DNA from: Thermoplasmata archaeon
GTDB taxonomy: Archaea > Thermoplasmatota > Thermoplasmata > Lutacidiplasmatales > UBA184
Length of the DNA stretch: 5,177 bases
Direction: 5' to 3'
Assembly: GCA_030038885.1 (NCBI GenBank)
Contig: JASHQY010000167.1
Location: 1 to 5,177, forward strand
A program made the translations under genes and the position numbers. Below, piece by piece: positions 1 through 5,072 of this stretch. Positions within the stretch are counted from its first letter, which is position 1. The number at the start of each line of letters is the position of its first letter. A model generated the notes under the pieces. That model saw only the letters and a program-made list of their open reading frames with translations. It was not told the DNA's origin and did not search any database.

Positions 1-1
1 G

Positions 2-203
2 CAGATTCCCGGAGGTCGCTACATTCGACACAAGCGGTTCGAGTGGTCGAAAGCGACTGCCGAGGGAAAGCTGACATCGGTTTCCCAGGATAGGGCGCGT
101 TACTACGACGTGGACAGGACGCGACCCGAGCTCGAGTACCATCGATGCATGGAGGAAATGCACCTCCTCCTTCCAGTGCAAGGTCGCGGTTCCGCGCCGC
201 TAG
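2..203 (+). CDS. C-terminal fragment of a probable GyrI-like effector-binding protein, possible frameshift near 179
   Basis: The window opens inside a coding frame that reads IPGGRYIRHKR, then about 45 residues on reaches RPELEYHR and MHLLLPV. This resembles the last half of a GyrI-like / AraC effector-binding domain: a 'GGRY' strand, a 'RPxxEyhr' segment and a closing 'LPV' strand. Such domains bind small ligands, often fused to or beside a transcription regulator. That role is inferred, because the N-terminal part lies outside the window. After LLLPV the frame stays open to 553, deep into the carbonic anhydrase gene, with arginine- and proline-rich sequence unlike any protein tail. Skipping one base (C179) moves to the frame reading K-VAVPRR and a stop at 201-203, which gives a normal short tail. 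I therefore place the end at 203 and suspect a frameshift, either real or a sequencing error. The family call is moderate. Confidence 0.45.
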
Positions 204-241
204 ATCGGGCCGGAGTTGATGGACGGAGCCCATCACTCGAA

Positions 242-256
242 TCCCGGGGACCGGGA
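242..256. repeat. Short perfect hairpin downstream of the first gene
   Basis: TCCCGG (242-247), loop GGA, CCGGGA (251-256). It is a 6-bp GC stem about 40 bases after the inferred stop at 203, with no T-tract behind it. It could assist termination of the upstream gene, but short GC stems are common by chance at this base composition. Confidence 0.25.
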
Positions 257-371
257 ATCGACCGGCCGCTGCGTGATCCGCGCACGAACGGACGATGGAA
301 TCTGTTCGCCGGCAGAGGGGGATGGCGGTTAGCCCATACCGGCGGGAATCCTACCTTCGTCGCGAGCGGGG

Positions 372-380
372 TAGATATAG
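372..380 (+). promoter_or_regulatory. TATA-like box of the carbonic anhydrase gene
   Basis: AGATATAG (373-380) is the only strongly AT-rich octamer in a GC-rich stretch. Archaeal TATA boxes sit about 25-30 bases before the transcription start, which would put the start near 400-406, a few bases before the proposed TTG start codon at 415. The element lies inside the longer possible reading frame from 295, which argues against the longer start. The call rests on sequence alone. Confidence 0.35.
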
Positions 381-414
381 CGGAACGCGATCACGATGCT
401 CGCGGGGCGAGCCC

Positions 415-927
415 TTGTCTCCGGAGTCGACCGATCCTGTCGAGTCCTTTGTCCGCGCCAACGAAGCCTACGCCAGCAAATTCGCCAAGGGGGATCTCGC
501 GATGCGCGCGAAAACCGGCGTTACGGTCCTTACCTGTGGGGACTCCCGAGTAGACCCGGCGCACTTCCTTTCTCTGCCGGAAGGGGAGGCCTACATCTTC
601 CGGAACGCCGGCGGGCGAGTGACCGACGACTTCCTGCGGCTGCTTTTCATCACTCAGATGCTGGGCTGCCGTCGAGTGATGGTCATTCACCACACTGATT
701 GCGGCCTCAATCGGTTCACTAACCAGGTGCTTCACGAGCGTATTCGCGGAGAGCTGGGGTTGGACTCGTCGGGCACTGACTTTCTTCCGTACACCGATCT
801 CGACCAGAGCGTTCGGGAGGACGTGGCGCGGCTCCGGACCTCCCCCAGTGTGCGCAAGGATGTGCGCGTCACCGGTCACGTCTATGACGTCAAGACCGGG
901 CGAATGGCCGAAGTGCGAACGACCTAG
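415..927 (+). CDS. Beta-class carbonic anhydrase
   Basis: This is a zinc enzyme interconverting CO2 and bicarbonate, probably in the cytoplasm. From the TTG at 415 it has 170 residues, close to the small archaeal Cab-type beta enzymes. The zinc and catalytic motifs are intact: C41-G-D43-S-R45 (the Cys ligand with its Asp-Arg dyad), then H93-T-D-C96 giving the His and Cys ligands. A glycine-rich 'RNAGGRVTDD' loop lies between them, and the C-terminal strand reads VRVTGHVYDVKTGRMAEV, as usual in this family. The start is uncertain. ATGs at 295 and 322 are in frame but would add up to 40 arginine-rich residues without family resemblance, and a TATA-like box lies inside that extension. The family's usual N-terminus, 'DPVESFVRANEAYASKF', begins just after 415. 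A run of six T follows the stop by ten bases. Neighbours suggest a stand-alone gene. The family assignment is firm; the start is moderate. Confidence 0.93.
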   Translation: MSPESTDPVESFVRANEAYASKFAKGDLAMRAKTGVTVLTCGDSRVDPAHFLSLPEGEAYIFRNAGGRVTDDFLRLLFITQMLGCRRVMVIHHTDCGLNRFTNQVLHERIRGELGLDSSGTDFLPYTDLDQSVREDVARLRTSPSVRKDVRVTGHVYDVKTGRMAEVRTT

Positions 928-934
928 CGGTGCG

Positions 935-942
935 GATTTTTT
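935..942 (+). terminator. T-tract terminator of carbonic anhydrase
   Basis: Six consecutive T (937-942) lie ten bases after the stop at 927 in otherwise GC-rich DNA. Archaeal RNA polymerase terminates at such U-tracts without needing a hairpin, and none is evident here. It separates the carbonic anhydrase from the zinc-finger gene. Confidence 0.45.
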
Positions 943-1073
943 CCAAGAGACCGAACGGTAGCGGTCGCGGGCAGATCGGAATCGCTGCCTCACTCCGAAC
1001 CTGCGACGATGGCCGATCCCACACCGCAGCGTACTTCAACTTCGATCACCCATAGTCCGAGGATACGGAAGAC

Positions 1074-1253
1074 ATGCCAAGTTACATCTGTCCGACCTGC
1101 GGAGCCAACCTACCGACGGAAGACGGGTTGCGGGACCACACCGGAAGCGTTCACCGTGGGGAACAGGGTGTGTACACCTGCCCAAAGTGCGGGGCGAGGT
1201 TCGGCGCGCTCGTCGCGTTGCAACGTCATGCCACCCAAGCTCACGGCGCGTAA
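1074..1253 (+). CDS. Small protein with two C2H2 zinc fingers
   Basis: This 59-residue protein is almost entirely two C2H2 fingers with identical spacing (C-x2-C-x12-H-x4-H). Finger 1 uses C6, C9, H22, H27 in CPTCGANL...DHTGSVH. Finger 2 uses C36, C39, H52, H57 in CPKCGARF...RHATQAH. The usual hydrophobic core positions (L13, L19; F43, L49) are present, and eight residues link the fingers. ATG 1074 is the only possible start, because a stop in the same frame lies at 1053-1055 and no GTG or TTG intervenes. A weak Shine-Dalgarno-like GAGG sits at 1059-1062. Small C2H2 proteins occur in archaea and are presumed to bind nucleic acid or protein. No target can be read from the sequence. The T-tract after the carbonic anhydrase implies separate transcription. 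The protein is short enough to be missed by length cut-offs. I am confident it is real because all eight zinc ligands are in place; its function is unknown. Confidence 0.85.
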   Translation: MPSYICPTCGANLPTEDGLRDHTGSVHRGEQGVYTCPKCGARFGALVALQRHATQAHGA

Positions 1254-1280
1254 CTGCCACCGTCCTGAGTGACCTGGCCC

Positions 1281-1297
1281 CGCCCGCTGCGCGGGCG
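1281..1297. repeat. Perfect 7-bp GC hairpin after the zinc-finger gene
   Basis: CGCCCGC (1281-1287), loop TGC, GCGGGCG (1291-1297). It begins 28 bases after the zinc-finger stop codon. No T-tract follows, so at most it is a weak terminator or an RNA-stabilising 3' structure. The rest of 1254-1435 shows no recognisable gene: the frames open there give arginine- and proline-rich sequence. Confidence 0.35.
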
Positions 1298-1435
1298 CGA
1301 CCCTGGCGTTGTACTTGCGTCCAAGGCGGGTGCTCCGGGAGACGAAGCCGGGGCTCGCCGAGAAGATTCGAGATCACGGGGCCAGTGTCCTAGGGAGCAC
1401 CCACGTCCCGCGCGACTGCCCGCGGCGTCCGTCCG

Positions 1436-1618
1436 ATGCGTGTCGGGCTACTTCGGTGGACCCCTCGGCGCACCGAGGCACTATACCCCATAGAGCGGGC
1501 GGCCGAGTTTCGCTTCAGATTCGAGCACCTTCCGCCATTCGGCGAAGGGAGGGGCCTGATCGGACGCATCGCCGTGAACCAGCTGCTGCGCGGCTCGGGA
1601 TTTCCGCTCCCCCTCTGT
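1436..1618 (+). pseudogene. Fic-domain remnant with degraded catalytic motif
   Basis: Fic proteins transfer AMP or other phosphate-containing groups onto target proteins. They carry the motif HPFx(D/E)GNGRxxR, preceded by a helix of the form hPIxxAAxxHxxFExI. This frame reads YPIERAAEFRFRFEHL, then PPFGEGRGLIGR, then a helix with N48, LL and GFPLPL, lining up without gaps across about 45 residues (roughly 1478-1615). The framework is kept (F35, G38, G40, G43, R44, N48, GFP), but the key residues are lost. The helix His is R26, the catalytic His is P33, the motif Asn is R39 and the motif Arg is L41. The N-terminal half of a Fic domain is not seen upstream. The piece runs straight into the cyclase tail in another frame. 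I read it as a decaying, inactive fragment. A diverged non-enzymatic Fic-like protein is possible but unlikely given its length. The family match is by eye. Confidence 0.5.
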
Positions 1619-1793
1619 TGGGATCCTCGGGAGGGCCCGGATCTGCGACTCTGCCGAGAGCCGGGAGGTGGTGACCTCCCGCACGGTCCGGGACCTCTCC
1701 GTGGGCTCCGACGTGCGGTTCGAGTCCCGCGGATATCGAGCGTTCAAAGGCCTTGAGGGAACCTGGGAGACGTTCCTCGCCGTGTTCCCCTAG
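1617..1793 (+). pseudogene. C-terminal remnant of a class III adenylate/guanylate cyclase domain
   Basis: Class III cyclases make cAMP or cGMP. The end of their catalytic domain typically reads 'ARI...A..GEvlvSsTVrDLv.GSgirFedRG.h.LKGvpGeWrLfaV'. This frame gives ARICDSAESREVVTSRTV, then RDLSVGSDVRFESRG, then FKG, GTWE and FLAV before a stop at 1791-1793, so the whole tail is preserved without an internal stop. Everything that does catalysis upstream (the metal-binding aspartates and the substrate-specificity residues) is missing. In this frame stops occur at 1557 and 1575, and the DNA further upstream matches a Fic domain in a different frame. No plausible start precedes the fragment. It is therefore a truncated leftover, probably of a larger regulatory protein in which a cyclase-like domain was C-terminal. 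The family match is by eye but long. The T-rich bases after the stop may be the original terminator. Confidence 0.6.
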
Positions 1794-1835
1794 ATTTATC
1801 TTTCGAGAGAGATGGGGCGAATCGGCTCCGACGTT

Positions 1836-1878
1836 CTCCCGGGGGTGGCCCGGGAGGAGTCCCTCCCCCGCGGAGGGA
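1836..1878. terminator. Tandem hairpins between convergent units, possible bidirectional terminator
   Basis: Two perfect stems lie side by side. The first is CTCCCGGG (1836-1843), loop GGTGG, CCCGGGAG (1849-1856), with 8 bp. The second is TCCCTCC (1860-1866), loop CCCGC, GGAGGGA (1872-1878), with 7 bp. They sit between the transporter's stop (1911, minus strand) and the end of the cyclase remnant (1793, plus strand). The AT-rich stretch ATTTATCTTTC (1794-1804) lies beyond them on the cyclase side. Position and symmetry suit termination from both sides or protection of mRNA ends. Archaeal termination mainly needs U-tracts, so the role is uncertain. Confidence 0.45.
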
Positions 1879-1910
1879 GTTCGGGGGCCGAACCGGTAGC
1901 CGCTGGTGCC

Positions 1911-3416
1911 TCATTCCAGTCCTCGGGCGGGATGAGCGAGCGACGCCTCGGCCGAGAGCACCCGTGGGCCGATGACCTCTCGGGCGAGAATCGTGACGAC
2001 GCCTACGACCACGAAGGCCGCACCCGCCAGATAGAAGCAGGACTGGAAGGCCATCCGCGTCGGAAGCAGGAGAGAGTGTCCTCCGGACGACTGGACGGCT
2101 ACATAGGTGGTGAGGATCGCGCCGGCCAGCGGCGCGCCGAGGCTCTGGCCGATGTAGCGGAACGACGTGTTCAGCGAGGTCCCCAATCCCATCTCGCTCT
2201 TGTCCAGCGAGAGGACCAGAAGGTTCTGGAGAGCGACCGACGCCAGACCACCTCCGACTGCATAGACGGTCAGGAATGCGGCCACCTCGAAGGGGCTCGT
2301 CGCGAGCGACAGGAGAAGGTACCCGGCCACGCCGAAGAGCCCTCCGAGGTAGAGGAACGGCTTCACCCCGTAACGGGGAATGACGGCCCCGGCCGCGAGT
2401 GCGACCGGTAGCAGGACGACGACCAGAGGCAGCAGGGTGAGTCCGGTCTGGAACAGAACGAGGCCGTACCCACTGGGGGGAGGCAGTTCCATCAGGTAGG
2501 TGATGGCCTGGAAGGCGATGTAGCCCGCGAGACCGTAGACGAGCGTGATGACGTTCGCGATGAGGATGTTCCGCTGCCGCAGGAGCCGCAGGCTGAAGAC
2601 CGGTGCTCGCTGGCGGCTCTCGTAGAGCGCGAGCGGCAGGAGGCCGACGAGGCCACCCGCGATCAGGCCGAGAGTCGGCAGCGAAAGCCAACCCCAGGTC
2701 GCCCCCTCGGAGAGACCGAGCACGACCCCGGTCAGGCAGGCTCCGAGCCCGGCGGCACCGACGTAGTCGAGCCGGGTCCCCGGCGTGAGGTTCGGCGACT
2801 CACGTACCAGCAGGTACGTCAGCAGGGCCAAGACGAGGATGCATGGGAGCGCAAGGTGGTAATTCGCCTGCCAGCCGAACGCCGAGGTGACGATCGCGCC
2901 CCCGAGGATCCCGACCGCTCCCCCGGCAACCTGGACCGCGCTGAGCAGCCCCTGCGCGCGCGGCACGAGCGGTCGGGGGAACTCTTCCCGAGCGAGGCTG
3001 AACGCGAGAGGATAGACTCCCAGGCCGACCCCTTGGAAGAACCTCGAGACCAGGACCAGCTCAAAGGTCGGAGCGAACGACGTGGTGGTCGCCACCACGA
3101 GGTAGGCGCCCAGGACGTAGAGGAGCACCCGTCGCTTCCCGTAGATGTCCCCGAGCTTCCCGACGATCGGCATCACGGCTACGCCGAAGACCGTGTAGAG
3201 CGAGATCAGGAGGCTCGTCTCGGCGATGCTGACGTGGTACTCGACCGCGATCGTGGGCAGGGCCGGCAGGAGCATCACGTCGATGTAGACGATCAGAGCC
3301 CCGAGGCACGCGAGCACGACGAGGGTCCGATTCGCGTAACTCCGGTCGAAGGTCGCTCCCGGAGCGGCACCGGACGAGAGCGCCGGGGACGACCCCGGCC
3401 CGTGCTCGCTCGACAT
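1911..3416 (-). CDS. MFS multidrug-type exporter, DHA2 family (14 membrane helices)
   Basis: This 501-residue integral membrane protein probably exports drugs or other toxic small molecules by proton antiport. About 14 hydrophobic helices can be marked (first near residues 31-52, last near 450-475), the pattern of the EmrB/QacA (DHA2) group. Family motifs are visible. Helix 1 has D46 in YIDVMLLPALPTIA (motif D1). Loop 2-3 has GKLGDIYGKRRVLL at about 86-99 (motif A). Helix 4 has R125 with QGVGLG (motif B). Helix 5 has a glycine-rich GGAVGILGGAI at about 164-174 (antiporter motif C). The N-terminal 25 residues are polar and disordered-looking, and the C-terminus ends shortly after the last helix. 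The ATG at 3416 is supported by a GGAGG on the minus strand (3422-3426) five bases before it. The HTH-10 regulator gene diverges 77 bases away and likely controls it. Its substrate cannot be inferred. Confidence 0.93.
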   Translation of the reverse strand: MSSEHGPGSSPALSSGAAPGATFDRSYANRTLVVLACLGALIVYIDVMLLPALPTIAVEYHVSIAETSLLISLYTVFGVAVMPIVGKLGDIYGKRRVLLYVLGAYLVVATTTSFAPTFELVLVSRFFQGVGLGVYPLAFSLAREEFPRPLVPRAQGLLSAVQVAGGAVGILGGAIVTSAFGWQANYHLALPCILVLALLTYLLVRESPNLTPGTRLDYVGAAGLGACLTGVVLGLSEGATWGWLSLPTLGLIAGGLVGLLPLALYESRQRAPVFSLRLLRQRNILIANVITLVYGLAGYIAFQAITYLMELPPPSGYGLVLFQTGLTLLPLVVVLLPVALAAGAVIPRYGVKPFLYLGGLFGVAGYLLLSLATSPFEVAAFLTVYAVGGGLASVALQNLLVLSLDKSEMGLGTSLNTSFRYIGQSLGAPLAGAILTTYVAVQSSGGHSLLLPTRMAFQSCFYLAGAAFVVVGVVTILAREVIGPRVLSAEASLAHPARGLE

Positions 3417-3421
3417 GGATC

Positions 3422-3426
3422 CCTCC
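3422..3426 (-). promoter_or_regulatory. Shine-Dalgarno site of the MFS exporter
   Basis: On the minus strand GGAGG lies five bases before the ATG at 3416. It is the clearest ribosome-binding site in the window and fixes the transporter start. Confidence 0.7.
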
Positions 3427-3432
3427 CAGGGT

Positions 3433-3472
3433 TCGATCGAGCGGGTCGGAATCCCGATGCTGCCTCATAGGC
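3433..3472. promoter_or_regulatory. Divergent promoter region with dyad elements
   Basis: The 77-base gap between the exporter and its regulator holds two small dyads: TCGATCGA (3433-3440) and GCCT-cat-AGGC (3462-3472). The second overlaps the most TATA-like bases available in both directions (CTCATAG on plus, CTATGAG on minus). It lies 22-32 bases before the regulator's ATG at 3494 and about 46-56 before the exporter's ATG. A protein bound there could affect both genes, as expected for an autoregulated efflux switch. This rests on sequence alone, and short dyads can arise by chance. Confidence 0.3.
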
Positions 3473-3493
3473 TAGGTTGCTTGACCCACACCG

Positions 3494-4195
3494 ATGACCC
3501 GGGCGCCGCGGGGCGGGCGGATGCGCACCATCGTGGTCGAGCTCTACGGCCCCGAGCTCCTCGAACGCATCGAACAGAGCGCCGTATTTCGGCGTCTGCG
3601 GGTCTTCCAAGTGCTCCGGGTCCTCCGGTACGATCGGAACGAGTTCGTGGCGATCTGCCGGATCACCCCGAAGGACTCCCGCCTGCGTCCCGAGGACTGC
3701 TTCCGCGGGGATCCCGTGCGCACGCGGGTCCACCTGCTGAAACGGGAGGAGAACTCCTCGATCGTCGTGGTGGAACGATCCCTGAGAGGACCGGGGCCCG
3801 GACCGCCCGTCCGTTCGCTCTTCGGCTATGAGGTGACCAAGCCCGGGGCCGGGTACCTTTTCGGACCCCCCAGCTACCACGACGGGACCATCACCTTCTC
3901 CTTCGCCGGAACCTCGCGTCAGCTAGACAACATCCTTTCTCGGGCGCGGGCCCGCGGTCTCCGTTATCGAGTGCTCTCGCTGAAGGTGGCGGAGTTTGCC
4001 GTTTCCCCGCTCGAGCGGCTGACGCGACGGCAACGGGAGGTGCTTCGCTCGGCGTACGCCTCCGGCTACTACGACGTTCCGAGGCGGATCACGTCGATCC
4101 AATTGGGCCGGAACCTGGGCGTTCGAGCCGCGACGGTCGTCGAGCATCTCCGAAAGTCCGAGAAGCGCTTGCTCGACGTGCTGCTACAGCCGTAG
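3494..4195 (+). CDS. HTH-10 (bacterio-opsin activator-type) transcription regulator
   Basis: This DNA-binding regulator of the archaeal Bat/HTH-10 group has 233 residues from the ATG at 3494. The C-terminal domain (about 173-229) carries the family pattern: LTRRQREVLRSAY, then GYYDVPRRIT, then a helix-turn-helix LGRNLGVRAATVVEHLRKSE ending in KRLLDVLL. The N-terminal 165 residues mix strands and helices (MRTIVVELYGPELLERI...; SFAGTSRQLDNILSRARARG) and probably form the sensing domain of this architecture. No ligand is evident. An in-frame ATG at 3521 gives 224 residues starting MRTIVVEL, where family members often begin, and may be the true start. The upstream one would need a leaderless message. 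The gene diverges from the MFS exporter, so control of that exporter and of itself is the simplest inference. HTH-10 proteins are largely archaeal, which supports the origin of the window. Confidence 0.88.
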   Translation: MTRAPRGGRMRTIVVELYGPELLERIEQSAVFRRLRVFQVLRVLRYDRNEFVAICRITPKDSRLRPEDCFRGDPVRTRVHLLKREENSSIVVVERSLRGPGPGPPVRSLFGYEVTKPGAGYLFGPPSYHDGTITFSFAGTSRQLDNILSRARARGLRYRVLSLKVAEFAVSPLERLTRRQREVLRSAYASGYYDVPRRITSIQLGRNLGVRAATVVEHLRKSEKRLLDVLLQP

Positions 4196-4476
4196 CGAGT
4201 GCGTCACCCTCCGGCGACCGAGCCCTCGCGGCGTGCGATCCTCGGATAGAGCGGATCCATCGGAGTCCGCGGTGGGGTGCCTTCGCGGTCCCGAAGAGCG
4301 GATGGCTCGAGCGGCGCGACCACGTTCCGGTGGTCGACCCGCACGATCGATCGCCCCGGAGGTCCATCGACCGTCGCACGCGCTCGGAGCGCCACTCGAC
4401 TCCGGGGGAGCGATTTCAAATCCAGGGCACCCGCTCGAAGGCGGATGCCCGAAAAATCCCGGGGTCGAGCCCACTC

Positions 4477-4559
4477 GTCCGGACCCCGCCGAAGCGCCGG
4501 GTACCGATGCGGCCGCCGGTCCGGACGGCGAACCCCGTCCCGTTCCCGATGGTCCGGAC
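4477..4559. repeat. Three copies of the palindrome GTCCGGAC upstream of the VOC gene
   Basis: Perfect copies lie at 4477-4484, 4519-4526 and 4552-4559. The last extends to the 10-bp palindrome GGTCCGGACC (4551-4560). Their starts are 42 and 33 bases apart, close to four and three helical turns, and the last copy ends 53 bases before the VOC start codon. I found no other full copy in the window. The arrangement suits a dimeric regulator binding on one face of the DNA. It is also compatible with a chance cluster in GC-rich sequence. Confidence 0.4.
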
Positions 4560-4580
4560 CTCGTGGGCCGGACGGAAGCG

Positions 4581-4586
4581 GTTTAC
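4581..4586 (+). promoter_or_regulatory. Weak TATA-like element of the VOC gene
   Basis: GTTTAC is the only AT-rich spot in the final 100 bases before the ATG at 4613. It is centred about 29 bases upstream, the right distance for a leaderless archaeal transcript. No Shine-Dalgarno sequence precedes the start, which fits. Confidence 0.25.
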
Positions 4587-4612
4587 CCACCGGTACCCCT
4601 ACCGACCCTCGA

Positions 4613-4999
4613 ATGTTCTCTGACGGACTGGTCAACCTCTACACTCGGGACATCGAGGCGGGCCTCCGATTCTACGGGGAGCTCCTCGGTTTCAAGGAGA
4701 CCTTCCGAACTCCGCTGACGGGGATTCCTACGCACGTTGAGTTCAGGGTCGGCGGATTTACTCTTGGGCTGGGGACCGTGGCGGCGGCGAAGCGTGCCCA
4801 CGGTATCACCGCCGCTCCGGGAAGCCCCGCCGTGGCGCTCGTATTTTGGACCGACAACGTGGACCGCACGTTCGACCATCTCCGGGCCGCCGGCGTCCCC
4901 GTGGTCCAGCCCCCGCATGACACGGGGAACAACAATCGTAACGCCCTGCTCCGAGACCCGGACGGCAACCTCGTCGAGATCATCTCCAAGCGATCCTAG
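4613..4999 (+). CDS. VOC superfamily (glyoxalase / bleomycin-resistance fold) protein
   Basis: This small cytoplasmic protein has 128 residues built of two beta-alpha-beta-beta-beta modules. Module 1 runs from about residue 5 (LVNLYTRDIEAGLRFYGELL, the classic 'D...a..FY...LGF' pattern) to the strand HVEFRVGGFTLGL. Module 2 starts near 73 (VALVFWTDNVDRTFDHLRAAG) and ends with the signature DPDGNLVEI at 115-123. VOC members include glyoxalase I, fosfomycin- and bleomycin-resistance proteins and ring-cleaving dioxygenases. The specific activity is not readable. The usual metal-binding His at the first strand of each module is absent (N8 and F78 occupy the likely positions), while E43 and E122 are kept, so a classical metal-dependent role is doubtful. 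The ATG at 4613 gives a normal family length. The same frame is open further upstream, but with non-protein-like composition. The three GTCCGGAC palindromes just upstream may regulate it. Confidence 0.9.
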   Translation: MFSDGLVNLYTRDIEAGLRFYGELLGFKETFRTPLTGIPTHVEFRVGGFTLGLGTVAAAKRAHGITAAPGSPAVALVFWTDNVDRTFDHLRAAGVPVVQPPHDTGNNNRNALLRDPDGNLVEIISKRS

Positions 5000-5072
5000 C
5001 GACGTGGTACTGACCTCTGCGATAGTCGCTCCACCTCGAAGAACTGCGATTCGGCGAGTCCATTGTCGTAAG

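Larger units (their letters stand above)
4196..4612. other. 417-base region without a recognisable gene
   Basis: Both strands were read. Long open frames exist, including one of about 140 codons on the plus strand ending at 4623. All give arginine-, proline- and serine-rich sequence with no recognisable motif, as GC-rich non-coding DNA does. The region contains three GTCCGGAC palindromes (listed separately) and, just before the next gene, a weak TATA-like GTTTAC at 4581-4586. I see no tRNA or other structured RNA: GATTTCAAATC (4411-4421) recalls a T-arm, but its flanks do not pair. Confidence 0.5.

Noticed and set aside
1009..1272. Plus-strand open frame of 87 codons overlapping the zinc-finger gene
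   Set aside because: It is an out-of-frame shadow; the overlapping frame carries all eight zinc ligands.
1630..1690. Continuation of the Fic frame past 1618 (REGPDLRLCREPGGGDL) as further Fic sequence
   Set aside because: The resemblance is vague, and the same DNA matches the cyclase tail much better in the other frame.
1713..1730. GGTTCGAGTCCC resembles a tRNA T-arm
   Set aside because: The five-base stem around TTCGAGT pairs at only two positions and no acceptor, D- or anticodon arms surround it. The bases encode the cyclase tail instead.
4408..4425. TTCAAATCC resembles a tRNA T-loop
   Set aside because: The flanking bases do not form a T-stem and no other tRNA arms can be drawn on either strand.
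4195..4623. Long plus-strand open frame of about 140 codons with high G+C at third positions
   Set aside because: It has no good start codon or ribosome-binding site, the translation is Arg/Pro/Ser-rich without any recognisable motif, and such frames are expected in GC-rich DNA.
4998..5030. Inverted repeat AGCGAC / GTCGCT after the VOC stop as a terminator
   Set aside because: The stem is only 6 bp with a loop of about 21 bases and no T-tract, so it is not distinguishable from chance.
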